DNA of 64,000 nucleotides, taken from the NCBI GenBank assembly GCA_045562555.1, contig JBJKVO010000015.1, positions 496,001 to 560,000 on the forward strand, in the 5' to 3' direction. This DNA comes from UBA2588 sp002339805. GTDB taxonomy: Bacteria; Chloroflexota; Dehalococcoidia; Lucifugimonadales; UBA3495. Under the pieces are notes generated by a model. It did no database searches. It was not told the DNA's origin and saw only the letters and a program-made list of their open reading frames with translations. Below, piece after piece: positions 43,068-52,339 of this stretch (position 1 is the stretch's first letter; each line of letters opens with the position of its first letter). A program made the position numbers and the translations under genes.

Positions 43068-44081
43068 ATGAGCGAGAAACCTTATGTTGGATTAACCATG
43101 GGTGATCCATGTGGTATAGGTCCTGAAGTGGTAATAAAAGCTTTGCAAGAACCAGTAATTTACGATTGGTGCAATCCAGTAGTAATAGGGAATGTTGAGT
43201 CTTTATCGAAGACGGTTGACATGCTTAATAATGAAATGGAGATTCACCATATTGCAGACGATGGCATAACCCAAATTGTAGCAAGTCCAAATAGTGTGAA
43301 CGTAATAGACATAGGTAATTTGGATTATAAAGACGTTACTATTGGGGCAATCAATCCTACCTGTGGCAAAGCAGCTATGGAATGGGTTAGTCATGCAGGT
43401 AAACTTGCAATGACAGGAACTTTGGGAGGTATTGCTACCGCTCCTTTGAATAAAGAAGCTGCTAGCCTAGCAGGATATGAAGCTATAGGTCATATGGAAC
43501 TATTGCAAGAGTTAACCGGATCTAAAACTGTAGCCACAATGTTAATCGCAAAGAATTTAAGGGTAGTACATCTAACAACTCACCGGTCATTGAGAATAGC
43601 TTGTGATTATGTGAAAAAAGACCGTATCTTGGACTATTTGAGAATCACTGATGAAAATTTTAAACAATGGGGTTTTGAGAATCCTAGGATAGGAGTGGCC
43701 GCATTGAACCCTCATGGGAGTGATGGAGGACTTCTAGGCAATGAAGAAAGTGATGAGATTTTACCAGCTGTGATAGAAGCTAGAAAAGAAGGTATGACTG
43801 TAGAAGGTCCTATCCCAGCCGATATAATATTTCATCAGGCCATTAATGATCAATTTGACGCGGTGTTGTGCATGTACCATGATCAAGGTCACATCCCGGT
43901 TAAAGTGTACGGATTTGAAGAAAGTATTACTGCTAATTTAGGATTGCCTTTTGTAAGGACTTCTGTGGACCATGGAACCGCATTTGACATCGCCGGTAAA
44001 GGTATTGCTGACCCATTAAGTATGATGGAAGCGATTAAGTTAGCCTCAACATTGATATCAGGATCTCGATTATCCAGCTGA
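43068..44081 (+). CDS. pdxA: 4-hydroxythreonine-4-phosphate dehydrogenase family protein (PdxA)
   Basis: A 337-residue PdxA-family NAD-dependent dehydrogenase, acting in pyridoxal phosphate synthesis or, in the PdxA2 branch, on four-carbon acid phosphates. GLTMGDPCGIGPEVV at the N-terminus, metal ligands in GHMELLQEL, LTTHRSLR and CMYHDQGHIPVKV, and FVRTSVDHGTAFDIAGKG. The frame runs upstream through a terminator, so the ATG at 43068, preceded by GGAGAG, is the start. No pdxJ is seen to decide between the branches. Confidence 0.88.
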   Translation: MSEKPYVGLTMGDPCGIGPEVVIKALQEPVIYDWCNPVVIGNVESLSKTVDMLNNEMEIHHIADDGITQIVASPNSVNVIDIGNLDYKDVTIGAINPTCGKAAMEWVSHAGKLAMTGTLGGIATAPLNKEAASLAGYEAIGHMELLQELTGSKTVATMLIAKNLRVVHLTTHRSLRIACDYVKKDRILDYLRITDENFKQWGFENPRIGVAALNPHGSDGGLLGNEESDEILPAVIEARKEGMTVEGPIPADIIFHQAINDQFDAVLCMYHDQGHIPVKVYGFEESITANLGLPFVRTSVDHGTAFDIAGKGIADPLSMMEAIKLASTLISGSRLSS

Positions 44082-44137
44082 TAGATATTTTAGATGATAT
44101 AATTCCAACTTATTTACACATTCAAAGGTAAAAAAAT

Positions 44138-44938
44138 ATGCGTATAGGTTTTATAGGGGCAGGGGTTATGGCTGAAGCCATAATATCAGGGATTATCAAA
44201 TCCAAAACTCTACCCGCAACAGATATCATGGCTTCTGATATATCCAATGATAGGTTAAATCAATTAAGTAATACTTATGGCATTAATGTTGCCACTAATA
44301 ACAAGGATTTAATTGGATTTGCATCTGTAATTTTTGTCGCTGTAAAGCCTCAAGATGTAGAAACTGTAGGTCAGGGTGTAGCTCAAGAATTATCTGTAGG
44401 GCAAACGATAGTATCAATAGCTGCAGGTGTAAAATTATCACAATTACGAGATGTATTTCGAACTCGATGTGTGATCAGGGTAATGCCGAATACTCCAGCT
44501 CAAATTCAGAGCGGAATGAGTGTATGGCTGTGTGGAGAAGAGGTCCCTGAAGCTCATAAAGATTTAGTTACTAAAGTGCTTGAAGGAATTGGGAAACAGT
44601 ATTTGGTGCATGAAGAAAAATATATAGATATGGCGACCGGACTAAGCGCGAGCGGCCCAGCATATGTGTTTATGATTATAGATGCTTTGGTAGATGCCGG
44701 TGTTTTGCTGGGAATGACAAGAGAAATGTCCAAAATGTTGGCAGTACAAATGGTTAAAGGTACAGCTGAACTTATAGATTCAAGCGACACCCATATCAAG
44801 GAATTATCCGATAGGGTGGTTTCTCCTGGAGGGACTACAGCTGCCGGTTTGTTAGAGCTTGAGAGTGCAGGAGTTCCTCATGCTATTATGAAAGCAGTTG
44901 AGGCTGCTTACGCTAAAGCCCTGGAATTGGGTAAATAA
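44138..44938 (+). CDS. proC: Pyrroline-5-carboxylate reductase
   Basis: Last step of proline synthesis, NAD(P)H-dependent. The 266 residues begin MRIGFIGAGVMAEAI (dinucleotide-binding fold), continue with AVKPQDVETVG and VIRVMPNTPAQIQSG, and end with the family signature around GLSASGPAYVFMIIDALVDA and VVSPGGTTAAGL. Followed 23 bases later by a YggT-family gene, a frequent neighbour. Confidence 0.96.
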   Translation: MRIGFIGAGVMAEAIISGIIKSKTLPATDIMASDISNDRLNQLSNTYGINVATNNKDLIGFASVIFVAVKPQDVETVGQGVAQELSVGQTIVSIAAGVKLSQLRDVFRTRCVIRVMPNTPAQIQSGMSVWLCGEEVPEAHKDLVTKVLEGIGKQYLVHEEKYIDMATGLSASGPAYVFMIIDALVDAGVLLGMTREMSKMLAVQMVKGTAELIDSSDTHIKELSDRVVSPGGTTAAGLLELESAGVPHAIMKAVEAAYAKALELGK

Positions 44939-44961
44939 ATTGGAATATAGGAGTTTAAATC

Positions 44962-45243
44962 TTGTTGTTTATAACCGAATTAATTAAAGGACTTTTAAAT
45001 TTTCTCATATATGCAGTATTAGCTAGAGTTATTTTATCTCTGGTGATTCAATTTATGACGCAGAGAGGCGGGTCTGTTCACCCAGTGGTAATGCTATTAA
45101 ATAGCGTGGTAGGGCAGATTACAGATCCTATTTTAAATCCAATTAGAAAGGTATTGCCTAGTACAGGTATGTTAGATTTCAGTCCTTTGGTAGCTATAAT
45201 TGTTTTGCAAGTGATTGAGATTGTGGTACTAAATATATTTTAA
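44962..45243 (+). CDS. YggT family membrane protein
   Basis: A 93-residue protein with two membrane segments separated by the polar GQITDPILNPIRKVLPSTGMLDFSPL region, of which the DPILxPIRxxxP core is diagnostic of YggT. Members sit next to proC and cell-division genes and have a poorly defined role in osmotic stress or division. Starts at TTG with AGGAG eight bases upstream. Confidence 0.88.
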   Translation: MLFITELIKGLLNFLIYAVLARVILSLVIQFMTQRGGSVHPVVMLLNSVVGQITDPILNPIRKVLPSTGMLDFSPLVAIIVLQVIEIVVLNIF

Positions 45244-45296
45244 ACCCGCAAGGTATTGTTGGTGATTTTAAAAAAGGGGATACAAGGAGTTAGTGA

Positions 45297-45878
45297 TTGG
45301 CTTCAGACTTAAAGTTATTGCAACTTAAATACGCTGATGGATTGTCACGCTTAACCCCCCAAACTACTAATTCATTGATTGTGATGTCTGGTTTACCAGG
45401 AACAGGAAAGTCTCACCTAGCTCAGGATATATCTGTTAAATTCGGTTATCTAGTTATTGGTAGTGATACTGTTCGAAAAACTTTAGTGAAAGAACCAAAG
45501 TACAATTCTGACGAGCATTTCAGAGTATTTAGAGCCTGTCATGCGTATTTAAAAGATGCTCTCAGTAGACAGATTGGAGTGATATTTGATGCGACTAACC
45601 TGAATGCTCATGCAATCAATCCATTAAAAAAGATAGCGCTTATGTGTGATGTGGACTGCAAGATAATTAGATGTATAGCTCCAGAGTCAGTGATCAAAGC
45701 CAGATTGACTATGCGGAGTGAAGGTAAAGACGATTTTGACTCGGATGCAGATTGGCGAATATATCAAATGCTTAAACCCAATCAGAGGGTTATTCAGGAT
45801 TGTGATTACATAGTCGATTCGTCTCAAGATGTTGGATGGATCATAGAAAAATTAGCTAACGATTTAAGGTGGGTGTAG
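45297..45878 (+). CDS. AAA/P-loop kinase-like protein
   Basis: A 193-residue P-loop protein with Walker A GLPGTGKSH near residue 32, VIGSDTVRKTL, and Walker B IGVIFDATNLN, resembling the zeta-toxin/gluconate kinase-like AAA_33 family. The phosphoryl acceptor is unknown. It starts at TTG behind AAGGAG and is followed by pepA within four bases. Confidence 0.8.
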   Translation: MASDLKLLQLKYADGLSRLTPQTTNSLIVMSGLPGTGKSHLAQDISVKFGYLVIGSDTVRKTLVKEPKYNSDEHFRVFRACHAYLKDALSRQIGVIFDATNLNAHAINPLKKIALMCDVDCKIIRCIAPESVIKARLTMRSEGKDDFDSDADWRIYQMLKPNQRVIQDCDYIVDSSQDVGWIIEKLANDLRWV

Positions 45879-45881
45879 ACA

Positions 45882-47369
45882 TTGATTAACGAATTTCAGT
45901 TTAAGTTTAGTTCCGAGATAGATCCTGGCAAGCCTTTGGTGTTTTTTGTTTTTGCAGACATTGGAATCAAATCACAAAACATGTTTGATGAAAGCTTGTT
46001 AAGCCAATTAGCTAACAACCGTGACTTTACGGGAAAGACAGGGGAATGCTTGGTGTTGGATATCGCGCAAGATAACATTATTAGAACATACGTTCTTATG
46101 GGCCTGGGGAATTCAGATGATGTCAACGGATCATTAATTCGTAAAGCCTCAGGTAACCTTGGGAGATTGCTAAGAAATAACAATATTAATGATTGTCAGT
46201 GTCTATTACCTGCATGTGACCTTCCGGATACATCATTAGACACCTATGCTGGAAATATGGTGGAAGGTATCACTTTAGGATTGTATGAATTTAGTAAATG
46301 GAAATCCAAAATTACTGATTCAAATAAAAAGATGTTTTGTATGGACATTGTTAGTGACAGTAGCCCTAACATAGAAGATGCAATCAAAAGAGGACAGAGT
46401 GTATCAAGAGGAGTGATGTTAGCCCGTGACTTAGTAAATAGCCCTGCAAATCGAATGAATCCAACTAACATGTCAGAAACAGCACAGAGTATAGCAGAAG
46501 ATCAAATTCTGGAAGTAAGTATTTTGGAAGAATCGGATATGGCGAACTTAGGCATGGAATCTTTATTAGGAGTATCTAAAGGTAGTGTTCAACCCGCTAA
46601 GTTGATTGTGCTTGAATATAATGGAGACTCAGACAATCCTGATAACAATATTGCTTTGGTGGGGAAAGGAATTACATTTGATACTGGAGGAATTTCTCTT
46701 AAACCTCCTGGAGGTATGGAAAGCATGAAAGGCGATATGGCTGGAGGTGCTTCAGTAATTGGCCTTATGAGGATTATAGCTGACTTAAAGCCCACAATTA
46801 ACGTGATGGGAATCGTTGCTGCAACTGAAAATATGCCAGGTGGCAACGCGCAAAAACCTGGAGATGTTGTTAAAGCCATGAACGGTAAAACAATAGAAGT
46901 GATTAACACGGATGCGGAAGGGAGGTTAGTCTTAGCAGATGCACTTAGTTATGCAGAATCTAAAGGTATTATTAATGTAATTGACATAGCTACGCTTACA
47001 GGGGCTATGGTAGTAAGTTTAGGTAAAGTATGTACTGGGTATATGACTAATAACCAGTTATTTGGGAATAAATTGCGTGAAGCAGCTAGTATTTCTGGGG
47101 AAAAATTTTGGGAGCTACCATTATTTGATGAATATGATGACTTGATAAAAAGTGATGTTGCAGACATGAAAAATACTGGAGGTAGACAAGCGGGTTCAAT
47201 CACAGCTGCAAAATTACTAGAAAAGTTCGTAGGAGACATGAATTGGATTCATTTAGATATAGCTGGGACATCCACCTCTGCCAGAACGGATGGCTTTGAT
47301 GTCAAAGGCGCTACGGGTCATCCAGTTTTGACTTTGCTGCAATTAGTGATGGATATGTCTCAAGACTGA
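45882..47369 (+). CDS. pepA: Leucyl aminopeptidase (M17)
   Basis: Cytosolic two-metal aminopeptidase of 495 residues. The C-terminal catalytic domain has VGKGITFDTGGISLKPPG (Lys and Asp ligands), MKGDMAGGASVIG, and the NTDAEGRLVLADAL signature with the metal-binding Asp and Glu. The N-terminal macro-like domain covers about 1-170. Starts at TTG, four bases after the kinase-like gene. Confidence 0.95.
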   Translation: MINEFQFKFSSEIDPGKPLVFFVFADIGIKSQNMFDESLLSQLANNRDFTGKTGECLVLDIAQDNIIRTYVLMGLGNSDDVNGSLIRKASGNLGRLLRNNNINDCQCLLPACDLPDTSLDTYAGNMVEGITLGLYEFSKWKSKITDSNKKMFCMDIVSDSSPNIEDAIKRGQSVSRGVMLARDLVNSPANRMNPTNMSETAQSIAEDQILEVSILEESDMANLGMESLLGVSKGSVQPAKLIVLEYNGDSDNPDNNIALVGKGITFDTGGISLKPPGGMESMKGDMAGGASVIGLMRIIADLKPTINVMGIVAATENMPGGNAQKPGDVVKAMNGKTIEVINTDAEGRLVLADALSYAESKGIINVIDIATLTGAMVVSLGKVCTGYMTNNQLFGNKLREAASISGEKFWELPLFDEYDDLIKSDVADMKNTGGRQAGSITAAKLLEKFVGDMNWIHLDIAGTSTSARTDGFDVKGATGHPVLTLLQLVMDMSQD

Positions 47370-47378
47370 ATGAATTAA

Positions 47379-48602
47379 ATGAGAGAATATTTTAACTCAT
47401 ATAGATTTTGGAAATGGAAAATACTTATAGTATTTTCCATTTTTTATACTACCACTTATTTGGGAAGATTTAATTTTTGGCCTATGGCTCCGTTAATTCG
47501 TGATGATTTGAATTTGACTCTTGTTCAGATAGGTCTCTTAAATGCTTCTATATTGTGGGGCTTTTGTATTGGGGATGTTATACATGGGGCACTATCAGAA
47601 AAGTACGGGTTTAGGACGTGGATTTTAATAGGGGCAATTCTGACTGTAGTGTGCAATATAATTGTGAGCTTTAGCAGTGGATTTATGGCCTTTTTGATTC
47701 CCTGGTTTGTTTGCGGATTCGTTAATGCGGCATGTTGGGCTCCAGGAGTAGGAATGGTGAGCCAATGGTGGTCTCAGAAAGATCGAGGATTTGCTTTGGG
47801 CGTTGTATCAGCAGCGTCAGGGTTTGCTATGCTCGTTATGTGGTTTGGCACAGGTTTGGTTGGTACCACTTGGGGGTGGCGAACTTCTTTTAGGTATCCC
47901 CCGATACTAATAGGAATATTTGCAGTTTTAGTGTTGATGTTCACTAAAGATTTTCCCCAAAATGCCGGTTTCACTCCCTGTGTTAAAGACCAGTACAGGT
48001 CAATTAGAAATTTGAAAGAAAAATATATTTTATTAATTACAAGTAGAGACTTCCATCTGGTTGGTCATATTAAAGGATTGGAAAATGTCGTGAGATACGG
48101 ATTGATGACTTGGATTCCCCTTTATTATTATGATAAGGGAGGATTTGATATATCGTCCACTTTGATTGTTACAGTTATGTTACCGATAGGATATGCTTTT
48201 GCCCCTCCGTTAGCTGGCTTCATATCAGATAAGTTTCTTCTAAGTGATCGCAAACCATTAACTTTTATATCCTGTGTGGTAAGTGCGATGGTGTTGTTCG
48301 GTATTTGCTTAGTAGATCCTAGCCAAACTAAAATCGGCGTAATATTAATGTTAATTGGGGGGATAAGTCTGGGTATGTCTCAAATACCCGTTATGGCTGT
48401 TGATTTCTTTGGTAAAGACATGGCTGCCACTACCTCCTCTTTGGTAGACGCGCATGGTTATTTGTATGCAGGGATTCAGGCAGTGGCCGTTAGTGTGATA
48501 GTGGGCCTACTGGATAATTGGATTATGGTATTCGTATTGATGGGATTATTTCGAGTCCTTTCTGCTATAGTTCTCTTGTTTGTTAGAACAGTGTCAAGAT
48601 AG
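47379..48602 (+). CDS. MFS transporter, organophosphate/phosphate antiporter-like
   Basis: A 407-residue protein with 12 predicted membrane helices. YLGRFNFWPMAPLIRDD after the first helix and the WGWRTSFRYPPIL loop resemble GlpT/UhpT-type carriers (OPA family), though the substrate may differ. It begins nine bases after pepA and its end overlaps the converging DUF1385 gene by nine bases. Confidence 0.8.
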   Translation: MREYFNSYRFWKWKILIVFSIFYTTTYLGRFNFWPMAPLIRDDLNLTLVQIGLLNASILWGFCIGDVIHGALSEKYGFRTWILIGAILTVVCNIIVSFSSGFMAFLIPWFVCGFVNAACWAPGVGMVSQWWSQKDRGFALGVVSAASGFAMLVMWFGTGLVGTTWGWRTSFRYPPILIGIFAVLVLMFTKDFPQNAGFTPCVKDQYRSIRNLKEKYILLITSRDFHLVGHIKGLENVVRYGLMTWIPLYYYDKGGFDISSTLIVTVMLPIGYAFAPPLAGFISDKFLLSDRKPLTFISCVVSAMVLFGICLVDPSQTKIGVILMLIGGISLGMSQIPVMAVDFFGKDMAATTSSLVDAHGYLYAGIQAVAVSVIVGLLDNWIMVFVLMGLFRVLSAIVLLFVRTVSR

Positions 48603-49481
48603 TGAGTCTGCCTCTAATACAGCCTCTACCGCAGATATTGCTACTTCAATTTGGGAATCGTCTGGTATTTTAGTGGTGATTCGTTGCAATAGTAAACCAG
48701 GCACAGATACGACGTTGCTAATAATGGAATTTGGATGCGTTCCTGCAAAACGTATGATTTCATAACTGATTGAAGCAATCACTGGGATCAATGCTACCCT
48801 AGATATTATCCTGCTAATAAATCCAGAGTCACCTATGGCTGCGAATATCAAAATAGACACAACCATCACTGTCAACAAAAATGCAGTACCACATCTAGGA
48901 TGCGGAGTAGGGAAAGTGCGAACATTGTCTGGAGTCAATATCTTGCCATGCTCTAAGGCATGAATAGACATATGCTCCGCTCCATGATATTGGTAAACTC
49001 TCTTTATGTCTGGGAATATACCAATGATAGATACGTATGCAACTAGGACTAAAAGCCTTAACACTCCTTCTAGGATATTGCTGATTATATTAGAAGGAAT
49101 GAATCGGTCTACGCTTTCAAGGGCTATAGCAGGGAATATGAAAAATATTCCTATGCCTATCATTAAGGATATTATAATTGTGCCTACTAATGCTAAGTTG
49201 GATATGGTGCTTTCTGTAGGATCATCACTTTCAGATGCGAGTAGAGACGATTGGTGTAATGCTTTCACTCCAATGGTTAATGTCTCCGCGAGAACCAAAA
49301 TGCCTCTGATGAAAGGGACTCTTCTTAATGAACCTATGAAATGAGAGCTTATTGGTTCTATGTTTGTGGTTATACTCCCATCTGGGCGTCGTACTGATAA
49401 AGAATAATACTTCTTTCCTCGGATCATCACGCCTTCTATGACTGCTTGACCACCATATGTTGTGATTGGAGAGTCAGGCAT
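48594..49481 (-). CDS. DUF1385 membrane protein
   Basis: A 295-residue protein with the DUF1385 start GGQAVIEGVMIRGKKYYS and the conserved YHGAEHMSIHALEHG and HPRCGTAFLL motifs; four or five membrane helices lie between about 95 and 250. Function unknown, although the family is regularly found next to rpmE and prfA, as here with rpmE upstream. Confidence 0.9.
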   Translation of the reverse strand: MPDSPITTYGGQAVIEGVMIRGKKYYSLSVRRPDGSITTNIEPISSHFIGSLRRVPFIRGILVLAETLTIGVKALHQSSLLASESDDPTESTISNLALVGTIIISLMIGIGIFFIFPAIALESVDRFIPSNIISNILEGVLRLLVLVAYVSIIGIFPDIKRVYQYHGAEHMSIHALEHGKILTPDNVRTFPTPHPRCGTAFLLTVMVVSILIFAAIGDSGFISRIISRVALIPVIASISYEIIRFAGTHPNSIISNVVSVPGLLLQRITTKIPDDSQIEVAISAVEAVLEADSLS

Positions 49482-49555
49482 TAGATCTGAGTGCAGTTAA
49501 GTAATATGGTTGAAGAATCAGTGAAAAGTAACTATGAGTCACAAGGGATGGCGAA

Positions 49556-49759
49556 TTAGTCATCCATTTTGTATCGACGTCGGAGACGTTCTATGCGACC
49601 TTGGGTATCAACGATACGTTGCTCACCAGTGTAGAACGGGTGGCAAGTACCGCATATTTCGATTCTTAATGCTGGTTTCGTTGATGCTGTTTCTATTGTT
49701 GCTCCGCAAGAGCAAGTTACCGTCGAGTTAACAAATTCTGGATGTATGTCTTGTTTCAT
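49556..49759 (-). CDS. rpmE: 50S ribosomal protein L31
   Basis: A 67-residue zinc-binding L31: MKQDIHPEFVNSTVTCSCG, then CGTCHPFYTGEQRIVDTQGR. The four Cys (CSC and CGTC) mark the zinc-containing C+ type. The frame extends 11 codons upstream, but the standard start is the ATG at 49759. Confidence 0.96.
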   Translation of the reverse strand: MKQDIHPEFVNSTVTCSCGATIETASTKPALRIEICGTCHPFYTGEQRIVDTQGRIERLRRRYKMDD

Positions 49760-49769
49760 TATTGAATGC

Positions 49770-50030
49770 CTATTGTGAATCCGGGTATACACTTACACGT
49801 TTCCGTTTGCGTGTGTCCCATTCGAAATTTACTTTTCCTGAAATTAAAGAGAATATAGTGTGGTCTTTGCCGATTCCAACGTTGCTGCCAGGTCGGATTT
49901 TTGTACCTCTTTGTCGTATGATTATGTTCCCTGGAATTACCACTTCGCCGCCAAATTTTTTAACCCCGAGACGTTTAGCATTACTATCTCTTCCGTTATT
50001 AGTACTACCGCCGGCTTTCTTATGTGCCAT
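49770..50030 (-). CDS. rpmA: 50S ribosomal protein L27
   Basis: An 86-residue L27 beginning MAHKKAGGSTNNGRDS, whose N-terminus reaches the peptidyl-transferase centre. No Firmicutes-type N-terminal extension. Located between rplU and rpmE. Confidence 0.97.
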   Translation of the reverse strand: MAHKKAGGSTNNGRDSNAKRLGVKKFGGEVVIPGNIIIRQRGTKIRPGSNVGIGKDHTIFSLISGKVNFEWDTRKRKRVSVYPDSQ

Positions 50031-50053
50031 AATTATTCCCTAAATATTGTAAT

Positions 50054-50368
50054 TTATGCAGATATATCTTTAATTGATATTCTGGTGTAGTTCTGCCTAT
50101 GTCCTTTCTTTAAGCGATACCTAGTTTTGGCTTTGTACTTGAATACAATCACTTTCTTATCTTTATAATGTTTTTGTATCTCAGCTGTCACTCGAGCATT
50201 AGGTATCGTTGGGTTGCCAAAATTTATGGTGTCTCCATCTGATATCGCAAGGACTTGATCGAACTCTGCCGTAGATCCTTCGTCATTTGGTAATAACTCT
50301 ACATCCAGAACGTCGCCTGGCTGCACTTTGTATTGCTTTCCACCTGTTTTAATAATTGCGTAATTCAT
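50054..50368 (-). CDS. rplU: 50S ribosomal protein L21
   Basis: A 104-residue L21 with the start NYAIIKTGGKQYKVQPGD and the C-terminal KAKTRYRLKKGHRQNYTRI. First gene of the rplU-rpmA-rpmE set. Its promoter is very near, giving a leader of about ten bases. Confidence 0.97.
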   Translation of the reverse strand: MNYAIIKTGGKQYKVQPGDVLDVELLPNDEGSTAEFDQVLAISDGDTINFGNPTIPNARVTAEIQKHYKDKKVIVFKYKAKTRYRLKKGHRQNYTRISIKDISA

Positions 50369-50384
50369 AAGTACTCGAACGGAA

Positions 50385-50413
50385 ATTTTAAGGGACTAAA
50401 TTATGTGTGTCAA
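50385..50413 (-). promoter_or_regulatory. rplU promoter
   Basis: On the minus strand, TTGACA at 50413-50408, a 17-base spacer, and TAAAAT at 50390-50385. Transcription should begin near 50378, leaving little or no room for a ribosome-binding site before the ATG at 50368. Confidence 0.7.
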
Positions 50414-50535
50414 CCCAATGATTTTCAAAAAGTGTCGATTGGAGTATATTCTATGTAATTACTCATATTACAGCGTTTGGATGAATCATGCGAGTCGAAG
50501 AAGATTTTGTGAGAAACAAATTTAAGGAGTGAGTT

Positions 50536-50973
50536 ATGGATTGCGTAGGAGTGTCACATATAGCATTTTGTGTAAAAGACATAGATGAGTCATTAAAATT
50601 TTATAGAGATATAGTAGGGATGATCGTGGATTTTGATAGGGTACAAGACACTACTGGAGGAGGGCTACCGGCTATTTATGCCCACGATAGAAATAATCGG
50701 CGTCAGGTTAGATTACGATTTGCTGAGAATGCAGATCCACATTTTATAATGACGACACATCCTGACGACGTTGTTGATGGCCAGCCTATCAAGCTAGACC
50801 AAATAGGTATAAGCCATTTTTCTTTCTCTATGACCGATTTGCCAGCTGTTCGAAAAAACTTAATGGAGAACGGAGTCAAATTTGCAAGTGAACTGAATGC
50901 TGCTGGTACTGATGCGAGTTTCTTCGTTTATGACCCTGATGGAATGATAGTTCAATTTGATCAAGCAGATTAG
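50536..50973 (+). CDS. VOC family protein (glyoxalase/dioxygenase-like)
   Basis: A 145-residue vicinal-oxygen-chelate protein with two beta-alpha-beta-beta-beta modules. Likely metal ligands are His8 in VSHIAFCVKD, a His in ISHFSFSMTD and acidic residues near the C-terminus (FVYDPDGMIVQF). Could be a glyoxalase, epimerase or ring-cleavage dioxygenase. GGAG precedes the ATG; an MFS carrier follows after 33 bases. Confidence 0.85.
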   Translation: MDCVGVSHIAFCVKDIDESLKFYRDIVGMIVDFDRVQDTTGGGLPAIYAHDRNNRRQVRLRFAENADPHFIMTTHPDDVVDGQPIKLDQIGISHFSFSMTDLPAVRKNLMENGVKFASELNAAGTDASFFVYDPDGMIVQFDQAD

Positions 50974-51006
50974 CGGAGAATCCATCGGAGACGCTAGGAT
51001 AGATTT

Positions 51007-52275
51007 GTGAAACCTGAATCAAACAAAGAAAGTAAGATTTTTTATGGATGGTGGGTAGTATTATTTGCTGCCATACAAGGGATGTTTGGTAACGGTGTTA
51101 TTTCGAATGGTTTTTCCCGGTTTTTTGAACCCATACGTAATGATTTATCTATCAGTTACGCACAAATGTCGCTAGTCTTTAGTTTGCAGAGAGCAGAAGG
51201 TAGCGTAGCTGGGCCATTGGTAGGTTGGTTAGTTGATAACTATGGTGCTAGACCTATGATTCTTTTTGGCGGGTTGTGTGCCGGAATAGGATTGATCTGC
51301 GTTGCTTATGTCCAGACATATTGGCAGTTAATATTTTTGTTCGTTGGTCTAGTATCTTTAGGGAAAAGTGCCGGACTAGGTCAAACTTTGATGGGATTGG
51401 TTAATCGATGGTTTATTAGGAAAAAGGCAATCGCGATGTCAACGCTCATGACATCATTCGCTGCTGGAGGAGCAATTGTAGTTCCTGTGCTCAATGCTGG
51501 AATTAATGCTTATGGCTGGAGAACCACAGTTTTAATTATGGGAATATTTATTACTATTTTGACTATACCTGTGTCTTTGGTTGTTAGGAGCAAACCAGAA
51601 GATATGGGCCTATTGCCTGACGGAGATCTACCCGATTCAGATACAGTAAATTTGGACGGTAGCATCGCTGTGACTAAAAGATTTGAAGGTTTTTCTGTTT
51701 CCGAAGCTATGCGGACTTTGCCCTTTTGGCTAATTCTTGTGGGGCTAGTATGCAGAACTGGCGCGACTAATGCTATGTTAATTCATTGGTTTCCAATTAT
51801 GAATTTGTATGGAATTGGTTCATCTATGGCAACAGTTCTCTGGAGCCTCACAATGGGCATAGGTGTGCCTTTGAGGTTTTTTATGGGATACGCTACGGAT
51901 TTTTTCTCTCCTCGGATAATTTTGTCTGTAGGTATGATTGTAGGATCTGCTGGTGTATTCATACTTTGGGCTACAGGGAATATCGCAGGAGCTATATGTT
52001 TTTCATTATGTATAGCTATAATTGAAGGAATAACATCAGCAAATTGGCTGATGTTGGCTAATTATTATGGCCAAGCTAGGTTTGCGACCTTGATGGGAAT
52101 CATGAGTGTATTTCACAATTCTTTCATGTTTGTTACTCCGTTATATGCAGGATGGCTCAGAGATGACACTGGTAGCTACTCGATTGCTTTAGTGACTTTT
52201 GGAATAATATTTGGGATTGGCGCGGTTAGTTTTGCAATAGCCAAAAAACCGATTCATCCTAGTCAACTAAATTAG
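51007..52275 (+). CDS. MFS transporter, monocarboxylate/oxalate-formate-like (paralog A)
   Basis: A 422-residue, 12-helix carrier beginning with the IFYGWWVV motif typical of the monocarboxylate/oxalate:formate branch. GPLVGWLVDNYGARP is the loop 2-3 signature, and SKPEDMGLLPDGD marks the central loop. A clear paralog lies at 61.1 kb. The start is GTG at 51007. An uptake role for an organic acid processed by nearby enzymes is inferred. Confidence 0.85.
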   Translation: MKPESNKESKIFYGWWVVLFAAIQGMFGNGVISNGFSRFFEPIRNDLSISYAQMSLVFSLQRAEGSVAGPLVGWLVDNYGARPMILFGGLCAGIGLICVAYVQTYWQLIFLFVGLVSLGKSAGLGQTLMGLVNRWFIRKKAIAMSTLMTSFAAGGAIVVPVLNAGINAYGWRTTVLIMGIFITILTIPVSLVVRSKPEDMGLLPDGDLPDSDTVNLDGSIAVTKRFEGFSVSEAMRTLPFWLILVGLVCRTGATNAMLIHWFPIMNLYGIGSSMATVLWSLTMGIGVPLRFFMGYATDFFSPRIILSVGMIVGSAGVFILWATGNIAGAICFSLCIAIIEGITSANWLMLANYYGQARFATLMGIMSVFHNSFMFVTPLYAGWLRDDTGSYSIALVTFGIIFGIGAVSFAIAKKPIHPSQLN

Positions 52276-52287
52276 CTATATCTTGGT

Positions 52288-52316
52288 GTGACAGTTATAA
52301 GGGCATATGTTATGAT
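52288..52316 (+). promoter_or_regulatory. Promoter of the molybdenum hydroxylase subunit genes
   Basis: GTGACA at 52288-52293, 17-base spacer, TATGAT at 52311-52316, with an extended -10 TG before it. It starts transcription about 17 bases before the TTG start at 52340. Confidence 0.7.
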
Positions 52317-52339
52317 TTATTTAGATAGGAGGTGGACAA